Shown: positions 1-6,178 of the stretch, piece by piece
How the letters are laid out: each line of letters opens with the position of its first letter
How positions within the stretch are numbered: position 1 is the first letter of the stretch
Source: Fidelibacterota bacterium
Lineage (GTDB): Bacteria > Fidelibacterota > UBA8477
Assembly (NCBI GenBank): GCA_021734045.1
Contig: JAIPJR010000081.1
Location: 1-10,533, forward strand
Length of the DNA stretch: 10,533 bases
Direction of reading: 5' to 3'
Translations under genes and position numbers: made by a program
The notes under the pieces: generated by a model
The model's database searches: none
What the model was told of the DNA's origin: nothing
Seen by the model: only the letters and a program-made list of their open reading frames with translations

Positions 1-306
1 GGAGATGGCGCGAGCGAGTTGCTTTTTTGAAGCGCCAAGAGCGAGAAGAGACTTAATGATAAGATCCAGGGAGACAGTTGGATCACCAGTTTCAATCTTT
101 GCCACACGAGATTGGCTGGAATGGATGAGTTTTGCCAATTCAACTTGCGTAAGATTCTGCTCTGCTCTGAGTTTACGAAGATTTGCACTCAAACGAAGCT
201 TAAGGTCAATGTATGCAGCTTCCTCAGGCGTGAGTCCAAGAAAATCTTCGGCAGAACCGACTTTCCAACCCTTGTTTTCCAATCGCTTAATTTTCGCATT
301 ACGCAT
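1..306 (-). CDS. HigA-like XRE-family antitoxin, C-terminus cut by window edge
   Basis: Reading the minus strand from 306 gives about 102 residues with no stop before the edge. They start MRNAKIKRLENKGWKVGS, followed by a segment (LTPEEAAYIDLKLRLS) typical of antitoxins partnered with RelE/HigB toxins. A helix-turn-helix follows at about residues 48-85 (RAEQNLTQVELAKLIHSSQS then RVAKIETGDPTVSLDLIIKSL). The family binds its own operator and neutralises the cognate toxin by direct contact. The start overlaps the end of the upstream toxin gene by 8 nt (stop TAA 299-301, ATG 304-306), the usual translational coupling of such pairs. A second in-frame ATG lies 6 nt further upstream (310-312), but the AAAGGA motif is spaced 8 nt from the 306 start and only 2 nt from the other, so 306 is preferred. 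The family call is strong; the exact subfamily is not fixed. Confidence 0.85.
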   Translation of the reverse strand, partial: MRNAKIKRLENKGWKVGSAEDFLGLTPEEAAYIDLKLRLSANLRKLRAEQNLTQVELAKLIHSSQSRVAKIETGDPTVSLDLIIKSLLALGASKKQLARAIS

Positions 307-631
307 TGTCATATTCCTTTATTCTTTGCTTACAGACATCAATCACTCTTTTCGAGGTTTGTTGCGTCTTTTTGCTGAACACTTCCAGAATGATGATAGC
401 ATCATCATCAATTCTGTAAATCAAACGCCAGGTCGCTGTTTTATCGTTAATTCTCAATTCATGACATCTGGTACCTATGCTTGGCATTGGTCGGGATTGA
501 GGCATGCTGAGGTTTTCACAAGCCTGGAGCAATCTCAGCAAATAACCAGCTTCAATTCGAGCAGCGGAGGAGAAGGGAGGAGTTTTGACTTCTCCGTGTA
601 ACCAAACGAGAGGTTTATCGCTCCTTTTCAT
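299..631 (-). CDS. RelE/HigB-type (phage Gp49-like) mRNA interferase toxin
   Basis: This 110-residue basic protein fits the Gp49-like/HigB branch of the RelE toxin fold (Pfam PF05973). It has an N-terminal 'PLVWLHGEVKTPPFS' segment, a helical stretch 'ARIEAGYLLRLLQACEN' and a conserved core 'WRLIYRIDDDAIIILEVFSKKTQQT' with a basic helical tail 'KRVIDVCKQRIKEY'. Members cleave mRNA, usually on the ribosome, and are held inactive by the antitoxin encoded just downstream. The toxin-before-antitoxin order and the 8-nt overlap with the XRE gene match higBA-type loci. I start at ATG 631; the frame opens one codon earlier with TTG, but ATG is the better choice. No Shine-Dalgarno sequence is visible before it (ATATCTTTGTTTTG), so initiation may be leaderless or weak. 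Length is normal for the family and nothing suggests inactivation. Confidence 0.85.
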   Translation of the reverse strand: MKRSDKPLVWLHGEVKTPPFSSAARIEAGYLLRLLQACENLSMPQSRPMPSIGTRCHELRINDKTATWRLIYRIDDDAIIILEVFSKKTQQTSKRVIDVCKQRIKEYDNA

Positions 632-642
632 CAAAACAAAGA

Positions 643-660
643 TATGTCAAATATGACATA
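643..660. promoter_or_regulatory. Probable toxin-antitoxin operator (perfect 7-4-7 palindrome)
   Basis: TATGTCA-AATA-TGACATA is a perfect inverted repeat that ends 11 nt upstream of the toxin ATG. This is where XRE antitoxins autoregulate their operons. On the minus strand the motif TATCTTTG (637-644) overlaps its edge and matches the Bacteroidota -7 consensus TAnnTTTG. If it is used, the transcript would begin at or next to the ATG, which fits the missing Shine-Dalgarno. The palindrome is seen directly; its role is inferred from position and family. Confidence 0.6.
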
Positions 661-815
661 GCGCAATCGAAAAAATGCCAGGCTGATAAATGCTTTGAGT
701 TGACAGAAGGGCGTGGAATGCAAGTACGAAAATGATGTGGAGAATAAAGTTATCGAACAATACGATGCTTTCTCAGGAAGCAGCTCAAGCGCAAATCCGT
801 TAGGAGTCTATTACC

Positions 816-1400
816 ATGCAAAACGACTGGTGGCTGGAAATCGTAAAATGGCTTTTATTGGCTGTCGTCTTCATCTTTATCGGGATTGGGTTCAGGAGAT
901 ACGGTTTTCGGGTACGCCCCTCACCCGATGGCACCACACTCAAACAACCGGTAAGTGTACTCATGGCAGGCGTTGTGGGATTCATTTTTTGGGGTGGAAT
1001 CACGGTAATTTCCAACACCATCGCCAGGAATGAAACCACCACCCTCTGGTCAACCGCCATTTTTGTTTTTTTGGCACTCATGTCCCTGGTCCTGATCGCC
1101 TACTACTTCTTTGCCCGGCACCACCTGAGTCCGGAGGGCCTTGCCTATGGTAAGTTGTATGGAAAGCGGGAATTCATCCGCTGGTCCGACATTCGTGAGA
1201 TCAAGTATAAACCGCGGAGAGGGTGGTTCCGGCTTCAGACAGCAGCCGGTTCCGGCATCAGAATCTCAGTGGCACTTTTGGGATTACCCGAATTTGCTCA
1301 ACATATTCTGGCCCATGTATCCCCTGAGCGCTTGGATAATCCGACCAGGTCGTTACTCATGGAAATCGCTGCCGGGAAAAAACCGGAAAGCTGGAAATAA
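816..1400 (+). CDS. Uncharacterised membrane protein with C-terminal PH-like domain
   Basis: I do not recognise this 194-residue protein as a named gene. Three hydrophobic segments are visible at about residues 9-27, 46-66 and 78-99. A soluble domain of about 70 residues follows: 'HLSPEGLAYGKLYGKREFIR', 'WSDIREIKYKPRRGWFRLQT' and 'GSGIRISVALLGLPEF'. This order ('h.sp.Gl.y', 'f.rWsdI..i.y', 'wf.l', 'irIs..l.gl.ef') resembles bacterial PH-like (DUF304/YcxB-type) domains, which sit on the cytosolic side of the membrane and whose functions are mostly unknown. The start is supported by AGGAG (802-806) placed 9-10 nt before ATG. The gene stands alone: the toxin-antitoxin pair diverges from it upstream and the ars cluster converges on it downstream, 109 nt away. 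A TTGACA (700-705) lies upstream, but I see no good -10 partner. Coding is likely; function is unknown. Confidence 0.72.
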   Translation: MQNDWWLEIVKWLLLAVVFIFIGIGFRRYGFRVRPSPDGTTLKQPVSVLMAGVVGFIFWGGITVISNTIARNETTTLWSTAIFVFLALMSLVLIAYYFFARHHLSPEGLAYGKLYGKREFIRWSDIREIKYKPRRGWFRLQTAAGSGIRISVALLGLPEFAQHILAHVSPERLDNPTRSLLMEIAAGKKPESWK

Positions 1401-1509
1401 ATTAGCTGGTCAGGATTCTGAAACAGGGGCTTAAACAGGCCACAGCTCACAGGCCGGATCGATTGAACAGCCGTCGGTGATCCGAGGCAGTTATCAACCA
1501 CGCAAGCGG

Positions 1510-2574
1510 TTATTTCCCGTTCCGCCGCTCAGGGAAGGTGAAATATTTTTTCCGGAACCAGAGCGCCACATTAACCAGTCCAATTAAGACCGGTACCTCC
1601 ACCAGCGGACCAATGACGGTGGCGAAAGCAGCGGCGGAATTCACGCCAAATACGGCCACCGCCACCGCAATGGCTAATTCAAAATCATTGCTACCGGCGG
1701 TAAACGCCACCGTGGTGGTTTTTTCATAGGAGGTGCCCATCCGCCTGACCACGAAAAAGGTCACCAGGAACATAAAGGCAAAGTAGATGGTGAAGGGAAT
1801 CGCCACCCGTAAAACATCCAGTGGTAAGGCAATGATATTTTCCCCCTTCAGGGAAAACATGACAAATACCGTGAACAAAAGTGCAACCGGTGTGAGCACT
1901 GAAACCCGTGGAATATATCGGGTAAAATACCAGTCATTGCCCTTCATCCGACGTAACACCAGACTGGTAATCAATCCGGCGGCGAATGGAATGCCCAGAT
2001 AAATCAGAACGGTTACCGCAATTTCTAAAATGGAAATCTCTACAATAGCGCCACTCAACCCGAATAGCGGTGGCAGCAGCGTGATAAAAATATAGGCATA
2101 CACCGAGTAGAAGATCACCTGGAAGATAGCATTGAACGCCACCAGTCCGGCGGCCAACTCGGCATCACCATCAGCCAGGTCATTCCAGACCAGTACCATG
2201 GCAATACAGCGGGCCAGCCCCACCAGAATGACACCCACCATCAGCTCCGGACGGTCCGGCAGAAACAAAACAGCCAGTAGAAACATGACAAGCGGACCAA
2301 CAATCCAGTTTTGCAGCAGCGAAATGCCCAGGAGTTTTAAGTTTTTGAATACCAACGGGAGCTTTTCATAGCGCACTTTCGCCAATGGCGGGTACATCAT
2401 GAGGATTAACCCGATAGCAATGGGAATGTTGGTGGTGCCTACGCTGAACGAATCCCAGAGATCCGCGATTCCCGGGGAAAAATACCCGATGAGGACGCCT
2501 AAAAACATGACCAGGAATATCCATAGTGTGAGGAACCGATCGAAAAACGAGAGACGTTGACTGACGGCGGTCAT
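1510..2574 (-). CDS. acr3: Acr3-family arsenite efflux permease
   Basis: This 354-residue polytopic membrane protein has about ten hydrophobic segments and matches the Acr3 arsenite/antimonite transporter family in length and motifs. The family-defining cysteine in the fourth membrane segment is present (C123 in '[19 protein letters not shown]'). So are the conserved '[20 protein letters not shown]', '[15 protein letters not shown]' and '[20 protein letters not shown]' with its membrane glutamate E326. Acr3 exports As(III) from the cytosol using the proton motive force. It is the last gene of the cluster, 94 nt after the CxxC protein. AAGGAG lies 9 nt before the ATG, supporting this start. 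It would remove the arsenite made by ArsC. No terminator is obvious in the 109-nt convergent space after its stop. Some annotations call this family ArsB, but the sequence is clearly Acr3 rather than the ArsB antiporter. Confidence 0.96.
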   Translation of the reverse strand: MTAVSQRLSFFDRFLTLWIFLVMFLGVLIGYFSPGIADLWDSFSVGTTNIPIAIGLILMMYPPLAKVRYEKLPLVFKNLKLLGISLLQNWIVGPLVMFLLAVLFLPDRPELMVGVILVGLARCIAMVLVWNDLADGDAELAAGLVAFNAIFQVIFYSVYAYIFITLLPPLFGLSGAIVEISILEIAVTVLIYLGIPFAAGLITSLVLRRMKGNDWYFTRYIPRVSVLTPVALLFTVFVMFSLKGENIIALPLDVLRVAIPFTIYFAFMFLVTFFVVRRMGTSYEKTTTVAFTAGSNDFELAIAVAVAVFGVNSAAAFATVIGPLVEVPVLIGLVNVALWFRKKYFTFPERRNGK

Positions 2575-2668
2575 ACGTTAGTACTCCTTGAGATGAATTG
2601 AAATCAATCCAGACAATGAACGATGCTGTGTCGTTGGTATTTTTATCTCACCCAAATATTCTGTCCAA

Positions 2669-2923
2669 TTAATTGTGCGCAGACAATCTGTCGCGGAGCC
2701 AGTTTTTCAATGTGGCTTTCACGGGAATTTTCCCACTGCTGACCACCTCATTATTCACCACAAGTCCGGGGGTCATGAAAATTCCAAGGTCAGCGAATTG
2801 ATTCACATCTGTAACTTTATCAATTTGAGCTGCCCAGCCCTCTTCTTCCACCACTTCCCGGCAGAGCGCTTCCAATCGTTGGCAATTGGAGCAGCCGGGT
2901 CCCACAACCTGAATCTTTAACAT
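2669..2923 (-). CDS. Small CxxC thioredoxin-fold protein (redox-active disulfide protein 2 type)
   Basis: An 84-residue thioredoxin-like protein with only the core fold: 'MLKIQVVGPGCSNCQRLEAL' places a CSNC redox pair at C11/C14 after the first strand, and 'GIFMTPGLVVNNEVVSSGKI' carries the cis-proline (P52) that packs on the active site. A third cysteine (C21) lies in the first helix. Length and motif match the MTH895/TM0996-like 'thioredoxin_3' group (PF13192). That group is often encoded beside COG0701 permeases and ArsR regulators. In this cluster it could reduce ArsC, deliver thiol-bound metalloid to the permease, or keep the permease's CSC motif reduced; the sequence cannot separate these. 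The start is supported by AAAGGAG 7 nt before ATG. It lies between arsC (146 nt upstream) and acr3. The 14 nt around its ribosome-binding site are identical to those before the permease gene. Confidence 0.9.
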   Translation of the reverse strand: MLKIQVVGPGCSNCQRLEALCREVVEEEGWAAQIDKVTDVNQFADLGIFMTPGLVVNNEVVSSGKIPVKATLKNWLRDRLSAHN

Positions 2924-2930
2924 TTTTTCA

Positions 2931-2944
2931 CTCCTTTATTTCGT
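2931..2944 (-). promoter_or_regulatory. Possible degenerate ArsR half-operator before the CxxC gene
   Basis: CTCCTTTATTTCGT here is identical to 4895-4908 before the permease gene, and includes the ribosome-binding site plus one ATTTCG half-site. The second half-site expected at 2952-2957 is absent, because the sequence there reads TTTACA within a CTGGATTTACAGGATTTA word. It may be a decayed operator or only a copied leader; support for regulation is weak. Confidence 0.3.
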
Positions 2945-3069
2945 GACTGGATTTACAGGATTTAAGCCTCACGCGGGTTTTGGCATCGGTAGAGTACCCG
3001 TGTGATTCATCCTTTCCTCAAGCCTGTTCCTTTTAGCTCAACAGAGTCTTTGGGATAACATCCCATTCT

Positions 3070-3483
3070 TCAAACAATCCTGTGATAAAACGATTCAAAT
3101 GTTTCCCGAATTTCATTCCGCACACGCCGAAATTCGGCCAGCTTTTCTTCCGTCGTACCGCTCGCCTCCGCCGGGTCTGCGAAGCCAAGATGCAGCCGCT
3201 GTTTTACGTTGCCCATGAACACCGGACAGGTCTCACGGGCGTTATCGCAGACGGTAATCACATAATCGAACGACTGGTCCAGGTACTGATCTACATTCTC
3301 AGGAACACCGGTACTGATATCAATGCCAATTTCAGCCATCACCTGGACAGCCAGCGGATGAACCTGTCCCGAAGGATTGGTTCCGGCTGAATAAACCGTG
3401 AGACTGTTGTCGAACGATTTCAGGAAACCTTCCGCCATTTGACTGCGGCAGGAGTTTCCGGTGCAGAGGATAAGTATTTTCAT
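3070..3483 (-). CDS. arsC: Arsenate reductase, thioredoxin-coupled (low-molecular-weight phosphatase family)
   Basis: This 137-residue protein reduces arsenate to arsenite in the cytosol. The N-terminal P-loop 'LCTGNSCRSQMAEGF' supplies the nucleophile C7 and the CX5R arginine R13, with C12 inside the loop. The redox pair that relays the disulfide outward is C79 ('VITVCDNA') and C86 ('ETCPVF'), spaced as in the staphylococcal pI258 enzyme (C10/C82/C89). The acid loop is 'FADPAEASG' with D103. All catalytic residues are present, so the enzyme should be active and thioredoxin-dependent rather than glutaredoxin-dependent. An ATG four bases upstream is out of frame; the chosen ATG has AAAGGA 6 nt before it. 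It follows the permease by 93 nt and precedes the CxxC protein, which is a candidate electron donor, although general thioredoxin is the known partner. Confidence 0.96.
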   Translation of the reverse strand: MKILILCTGNSCRSQMAEGFLKSFDNSLTVYSAGTNPSGQVHPLAVQVMAEIGIDISTGVPENVDQYLDQSFDYVITVCDNARETCPVFMGNVKQRLHLGFADPAEASGTTEEKLAEFRRVRNEIRETFESFYHRIV

Positions 3484-3576
3484 TCATGTTCCTTTCAATT
3501 CTCAGGACTCATCTTTCATATTATCCCTCGATTAGAAACCGGCCAGGGCGCCGATCGAACATTTTATCCCTGCTTC

Positions 3577-4881
3577 TCATCCCACGATTATCCCAAACAC
3601 CATCCCGCTGATGGTGGCCATGATAATGACCAGACCAAAATAGATGGCTGTTTTTTGTGTCCCGATTACGCTCCGGATAACCAGGAGGTTTGGCAGGGAA
3701 ACAGCTGGTCCAGCCAGCAGCAGCGCCAGGGCCGGTCCCTGCCCCATACCATTGGCAATCAAGCCCTGGAGAATAGGAATTTCCGTCAGGGTGGCGAAGT
3801 ACATGAAGGCACCAACGAATGAAGCAAAAAAGTTAGACCCAAGCGAATTCCCACCTACCAGGGATGAAATCCAGTGGCCGGGAATAATGCCACCACCACT
3901 GCCGGGCACCCCCAGCAGGAATCCCGCCACCAGTACACCGGCACCCAGCAGAGGCATGATTTGTTTGGCGAATGACCAGCTTTCACCCATCCATTCCGCC
4001 GGCTCTCCCGGGTTTAGTGACAGGATAATGCCCAGCACGATAATGGCGACTGCGAACGCAACCATGGCTTGTCCGGGAAACAGGAGTCCGGATACCAAGA
4101 CGATTACAGCACCAAGAATGACCTGCCACCACGGAATCATTAACAGACGAATCAGCGAAATCATCAGCAGAAGGCTGAAGGCGATGACAATGGTCCATTT
4201 TTGGGTGTAAACCCAGGACCAAAAGCCGGTCTCGCTGGCGGACTCACCCCATGTGGCGAAGACCAGAATACCCACCAATGCGCCAAAATGGAAGATGGTC
4301 TGCCATAGGGGGCGGGTGTTTTCTGCCGGAGGCATGGCCAGTTGTGCGCGGGCTTTTTCTTTTTCTTCCCGCCGGTAGAGCAGATGCATAATCAGACCGA
4401 TAATGATAGCAAAAAACACGGCCCCGATGACACGTGCCACGCCAATTTGAAACCCCAGTATCCGGGCTGTAAGAATGATGGCCAGGATGTTTATTGCGGG
4501 TCCGGAATAGAGAAAGGCGATGGCGGGACCGAGTCCGGCACCGCGTTTATGAATGCCTGCGAACAGGGGTAGTACCGTACACGAGCAAACTGCTAATATG
4601 GATCCGGAGACTGAAGCGATGGCGTAGGAAATCCATTTCCTGGTTCCGGCACCGAAATATTTAATAACCGACGCCTGGCTGATAAACACGGCGATGGTTC
4701 CTGCAATAAAAAACGCCGGGACCAGACATAGGAGCACATGTTCCCTGGCATACCATTTGGTGAGGGCCAACGCATCAAATACGCTTTGGCGGAACACGGG
4801 ATTTTGCATGGGCAGGAAGAAGGCAAACAGAAAGAGGCCTGTAATCCAGAGCAGGGGTTTGTATTCAGATTTCCAGTTCAT
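3577..4881 (-). CDS. COG0701/ArsP-type permease (PF03773)
   Basis: A 434-residue integral membrane protein with about ten hydrophobic segments and a charged cytosolic linker at about 169-192 ('LYRREEKEKARAQ'). The first half carries the family motif 'AVCSCTVLPLFAGIHKRGAG' followed by 'LGPAIAFLYSGPAINILAII', with C99 and C101 in the CSC element. The second half repeats the pattern as 'TEIPILQGLIANGMGQGPAL' then 'ALLLAGPAVSLPNLLVI', giving an internal two-fold repeat. Characterised ArsP members export trivalent organoarsenicals; most of the family has no proven substrate, so arsenic is inferred from the neighbours. The gene follows arsR by 59 nt, and that gap holds a palindrome matching the one before arsR. 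AAGGAG lies 13 nt before the ATG, longer than usual; no in-frame alternative start exists in between and the next methionine is residue 25, so I keep this start. Confidence 0.88.
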   Translation of the reverse strand: MNWKSEYKPLLWITGLFLFAFFLPMQNPVFRQSVFDALALTKWYAREHVLLCLVPAFFIAGTIAVFISQASVIKYFGAGTRKWISYAIASVSGSILAVCSCTVLPLFAGIHKRGAGLGPAIAFLYSGPAINILAIILTARILGFQIGVARVIGAVFFAIIIGLIMHLLYRREEKEKARAQLAMPPAENTRPLWQTIFHFGALVGILVFATWGESASETGFWSWVYTQKWTIVIAFSLLLMISLIRLLMIPWWQVILGAVIVLVSGLLFPGQAMVAFAVAIIVLGIILSLNPGEPAEWMGESWSFAKQIMPLLGAGVLVAGFLLGVPGSGGGIIPGHWISSLVGGNSLGSNFFASFVGAFMYFATLTEIPILQGLIANGMGQGPALALLLAGPAVSLPNLLVIRSVIGTQKTAIYFGLVIIMATISGMVFGIIVG

Positions 4882-4901
4882 TGTGAATGGTGTGCTCCTT
4901 T

Positions 4902-4921
4902 ATTTCGTCAATTATCGAAAT
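4902..4921. promoter_or_regulatory. Predicted ArsR operator 2, before the permease gene
   Basis: ATTTCG-TCAATTAT-CGAAAT is a perfect 6-8-6 inverted repeat in the arsR-permease gap, immediately upstream of AAAGGAG. Both half-sites and the 8-nt spacer length are identical to those of the palindrome in front of arsR, which argues that one dimeric regulator reads both. It suggests the permease-arsC-CxxC-acr3 part has its own regulated promoter or an internal block. Confidence 0.7.
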
Positions 4922-4940
4922 GGAGTTCTAAAAAATTTTC

Positions 4941-5285
4941 CTACCGGTTACAAATGGTCAATCGATCAACAGTGTCTAATTTTTTCCGGTCCGCTTGAAT
5001 GAGTGCATCATCATTAAGCCAGGTTGCCATGAGACTAAGTATTTGGGCGGAATAGTGATTCCACCCGCTGTTATCAATCCGGTAGTTCACCCATTTGCCG
5101 TCTTTTTCATCATTGATAAGACCAGCGTCGCGCAGAAGAGAGAGATGCTTAGAAACGGTGGATGTGGCCAGCGCCAGGATATCGGTAATTTCGCAGACAC
5201 ACAGTGGCCGGACCTGAAGAATTTTAAGAATGCGAAGCCGGTTGGGATCGGAAAGGGCTTTGAAAATTTTAATGGCGTCTCGCAT
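4941..5285 (-). CDS. arsR: ArsR-family arsenic-responsive repressor
   Basis: A 114-residue winged helix-turn-helix repressor. 'KIFKALSDPNRLRILKIL' is the family's N-terminal helix pair, 'PLCVCEITDILALATSTVSK' then 'HLSLLRDAGLI' covers the metal site and recognition helix, and 'NDEKDGKWVNYRID' is the wing. The metalloid-binding motif is C29-V-C31, like ELCVCDL of the plasmid R773 ArsR; the third cysteine of that protein (C37) is replaced by threonine, and the two conserved cysteines are known to be sufficient there. As(III) binding should release the DNA. The frame stays open to a TTG at 5432, but the ATG at 5285 has AGGAAAG 6 nt upstream and gives the normal family length. It heads the cluster and should repress itself through the palindrome 14 nt before its start. 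Confidence 0.94.
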   Translation of the reverse strand: MRDAIKIFKALSDPNRLRILKILQVRPLCVCEITDILALATSTVSKHLSLLRDAGLINDEKDGKWVNYRIDNSGWNHYSAQILSLMATWLNDDALIQADRKKLDTVDRLTICNR

Positions 5286-5298
5286 TTTGTGCTTTCCT

Positions 5299-5318
5299 AT
5301 TTCGTTAGTTGGCGAAAT
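5299..5318. promoter_or_regulatory. Predicted ArsR operator 1, before arsR
   Basis: ATTTCG-TTAGTTGG-CGAAAT is a perfect 6-8-6 inverted repeat between the putative arsR promoter and its ribosome-binding site. It shares both half-sites and spacer length with 4902-4921. A 10-bp direct repeat, TAGTTGGCGA, occurs at 5306-5315 (inside the operator) and again at 5320-5329, so the protein could also load side by side. On the minus strand, TTGGCT and TACATT with a 16-nt spacer form a weak promoter whose -10 overlaps the site. Confidence 0.72.
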
Positions 5319-5514
5319 GTAGTTGGCGAGAGATTCAAGCCAAGAAAAATCTTCCGCGACCACCCCGGACACTGAGATGAATAGAAAATAATCCAAGCCA
5401 CGGACCGGATTGGCAGGGCGGGGCACTTTCAATCAACTTCTGCGGTCTGACTCATCATTTTTCTTGGTTCGTGCCGGCTTCTGGACGGGATGACAGGCAG
5501 GGTTCGTTCTGGAG

Positions 5515-5545
5515 CTTGCCGCGTCGAAGTCCCGGATACTTCCGG
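5515..5545 (+). repeat. Copy 1 of an element related to 9190-9219
   Basis: The left arm CTTGCCGCGTCG followed by AAGTCCCGGA and TACTTCCGG resembles 9190-9219 (CTTGTCGCGTCG, TAATCCGGAA, GTTGCCGG). The first 12 nt differ at one position, and both copies end in a CCGG-N6-CCGG core. Two related copies in one window, on either side of uvrA and in the same orientation, suggest a dispersed repeat. Confidence 0.45.
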
Positions 5546-5633
5546 GGCGGAGACTTGCTCGTTCTCGATTTTTCCCCAACAATTCCCAAGTCTTGTTGGG
5601 ATAAAACCTGATTATTCGTCGGGGTTTTTACTC

Positions 5634-5653
5634 CCCCGGGATGAATCCCGGGG
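5634..5653. repeat. 9-bp stem hairpin CCCCGGGAT/ATCCCGGGG
   Basis: A perfect 9-bp inverted repeat with a 2-nt GA loop, very GC-rich. It resembles the CCCGGG-type palindromes scattered through intergenic DNA of many environmental bacteria. No downstream T tract, so a terminator role is not favoured. Confidence 0.5.
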
Positions 5654-5700
5654 CTACGCAACTGACATCCCTCCAGGATTTCTTTCCTCTCTGTAAAAAC

Positions 5701-6116
5701 AACACCCCTCTATTTCTCCCCTCAAGGGGAGATTTATTTCACTCGCTGTGGTCTCGGTGGTTACCAGCTTTTTTCTCCTTCAGCTTTCTTCTTTCTTTAA
5801 AACTAACACCCCTCTATTTCTCCCCTCAAGGGGAGATTTATTTCACTCGCTGTGTTCTCGGTGGTTACCAGCTTTTTTCTCCTTCAGCTTTCTTCTTTCT
5901 TTAAAACTAACACCCCTCTATTTCTCCCCTCAAGGGGAGATTTATTTCACTCGCTGTGGTTTCGGTGGTTACCAGCCTTTTTCTCTTTCAACTTTCTTCT
6001 TTCTTTAAAACTAACACCCCTCTATTTCTCCCCTCAAGGGGAGATTTATTTCACTCGCTGTGTTCTCGGTGGTTACCAGCCTTTTTCTCTCTCAACTTTC
6101 TTCTCTCCCTGAAACC
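5701..6116 (+). repeat. Four-copy 104-bp tandem repeat
   Basis: Copies begin at 5701, 5805, 5909 and 6013, with no spacer between them. The first 50 nt of each are identical (AACACCCCTCTATTTC onward). Copies 1 and 2 differ at one base, copy 3 differs from copy 1 at four, and copy 4 diverges in its last 15 nt. Each carries an 8-bp stem hairpin TCTCCCCT-CA-AGGGGAGA (5715-5732, 5819-5836, 5923-5940, 6027-6044). The variants GTGGTC, GTGTTC, GTGGTT, GTGTTC mark the copies. 104 is not a multiple of three, so the overlapping open frames rich in Phe/Leu/Ser are by-products and not protein repeats. The array ends 85 bp before uvrA. Confidence 0.95.
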
Positions 6117-6149
6117 TATCCCCCAATATCCACCACTCACTTTCATTCG

Positions 6150-6178
6150 TTGGAGTAAGCGCTTTTTTCCAATATTTT
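6150..6178 (+). promoter_or_regulatory. Candidate uvrA promoter
   Basis: TTGGAG (6150-6155) and TATTTT (6173-6178) are separated by exactly 17 nt and lie 24 nt before the uvrA ATG. Both boxes are imperfect matches to the sigma-70 consensus. I see no CTGT-N8-ACAG SOS box in 6117-6201. Confidence 0.4.

Larger units (their letters stand above)
5433..5700. other. Non-coding spacer with several hairpins
   Basis: No convincing gene lies between the arsR upstream region and the tandem repeat; the open frames here lack family features. The stretch contains CCCGGA-TACT-TCCGGG (5531-5546), CCCAACAA-N10-TTGTTGGG (5575-5600) and CCCCGGGAT-GA-ATCCCGGGG (5634-5653). These read as dispersed-repeat or REP-like hairpins placed end to end rather than terminators, because none is followed by a clean T run. 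Confidence 0.55.

Noticed and set aside
5-601. Long plus-strand open frame of 198 codons
   Set aside because: It lies antisense to the toxin-antitoxin pair, which has clear family motifs and coupled starts; the plus translation shows no recognisable domain.
700-728. Sigma-70 promoter from TTGACA at 700-705
   Set aside because: No acceptable -10 hexamer at 16-18 nt; the best candidate, TACGAA, is 19 nt away.
713-1033. Plus-strand open frame overlapping the PH-like gene
   Set aside because: It is out of frame with the 816-1400 gene, which has a ribosome-binding site, membrane segments and a domain; this frame has neither.
1401-1509. Bidirectional terminator between the PH-like gene and acr3
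   Set aside because: Only short direct repeats (ACAGGCC twice) and no stable stem with a T tract are visible.
5286-5432. N-terminal extension of ArsR to a TTG codon
   Set aside because: It would make ArsR 163 residues, cover both the predicted promoter and operator, and lacks a ribosome-binding site; the ATG at 5285 has AGGAAAG and gives normal family length.
5701-6116. CRISPR array
   Set aside because: The repeats are contiguous 104-bp units with no unique spacers and no cas genes nearby.
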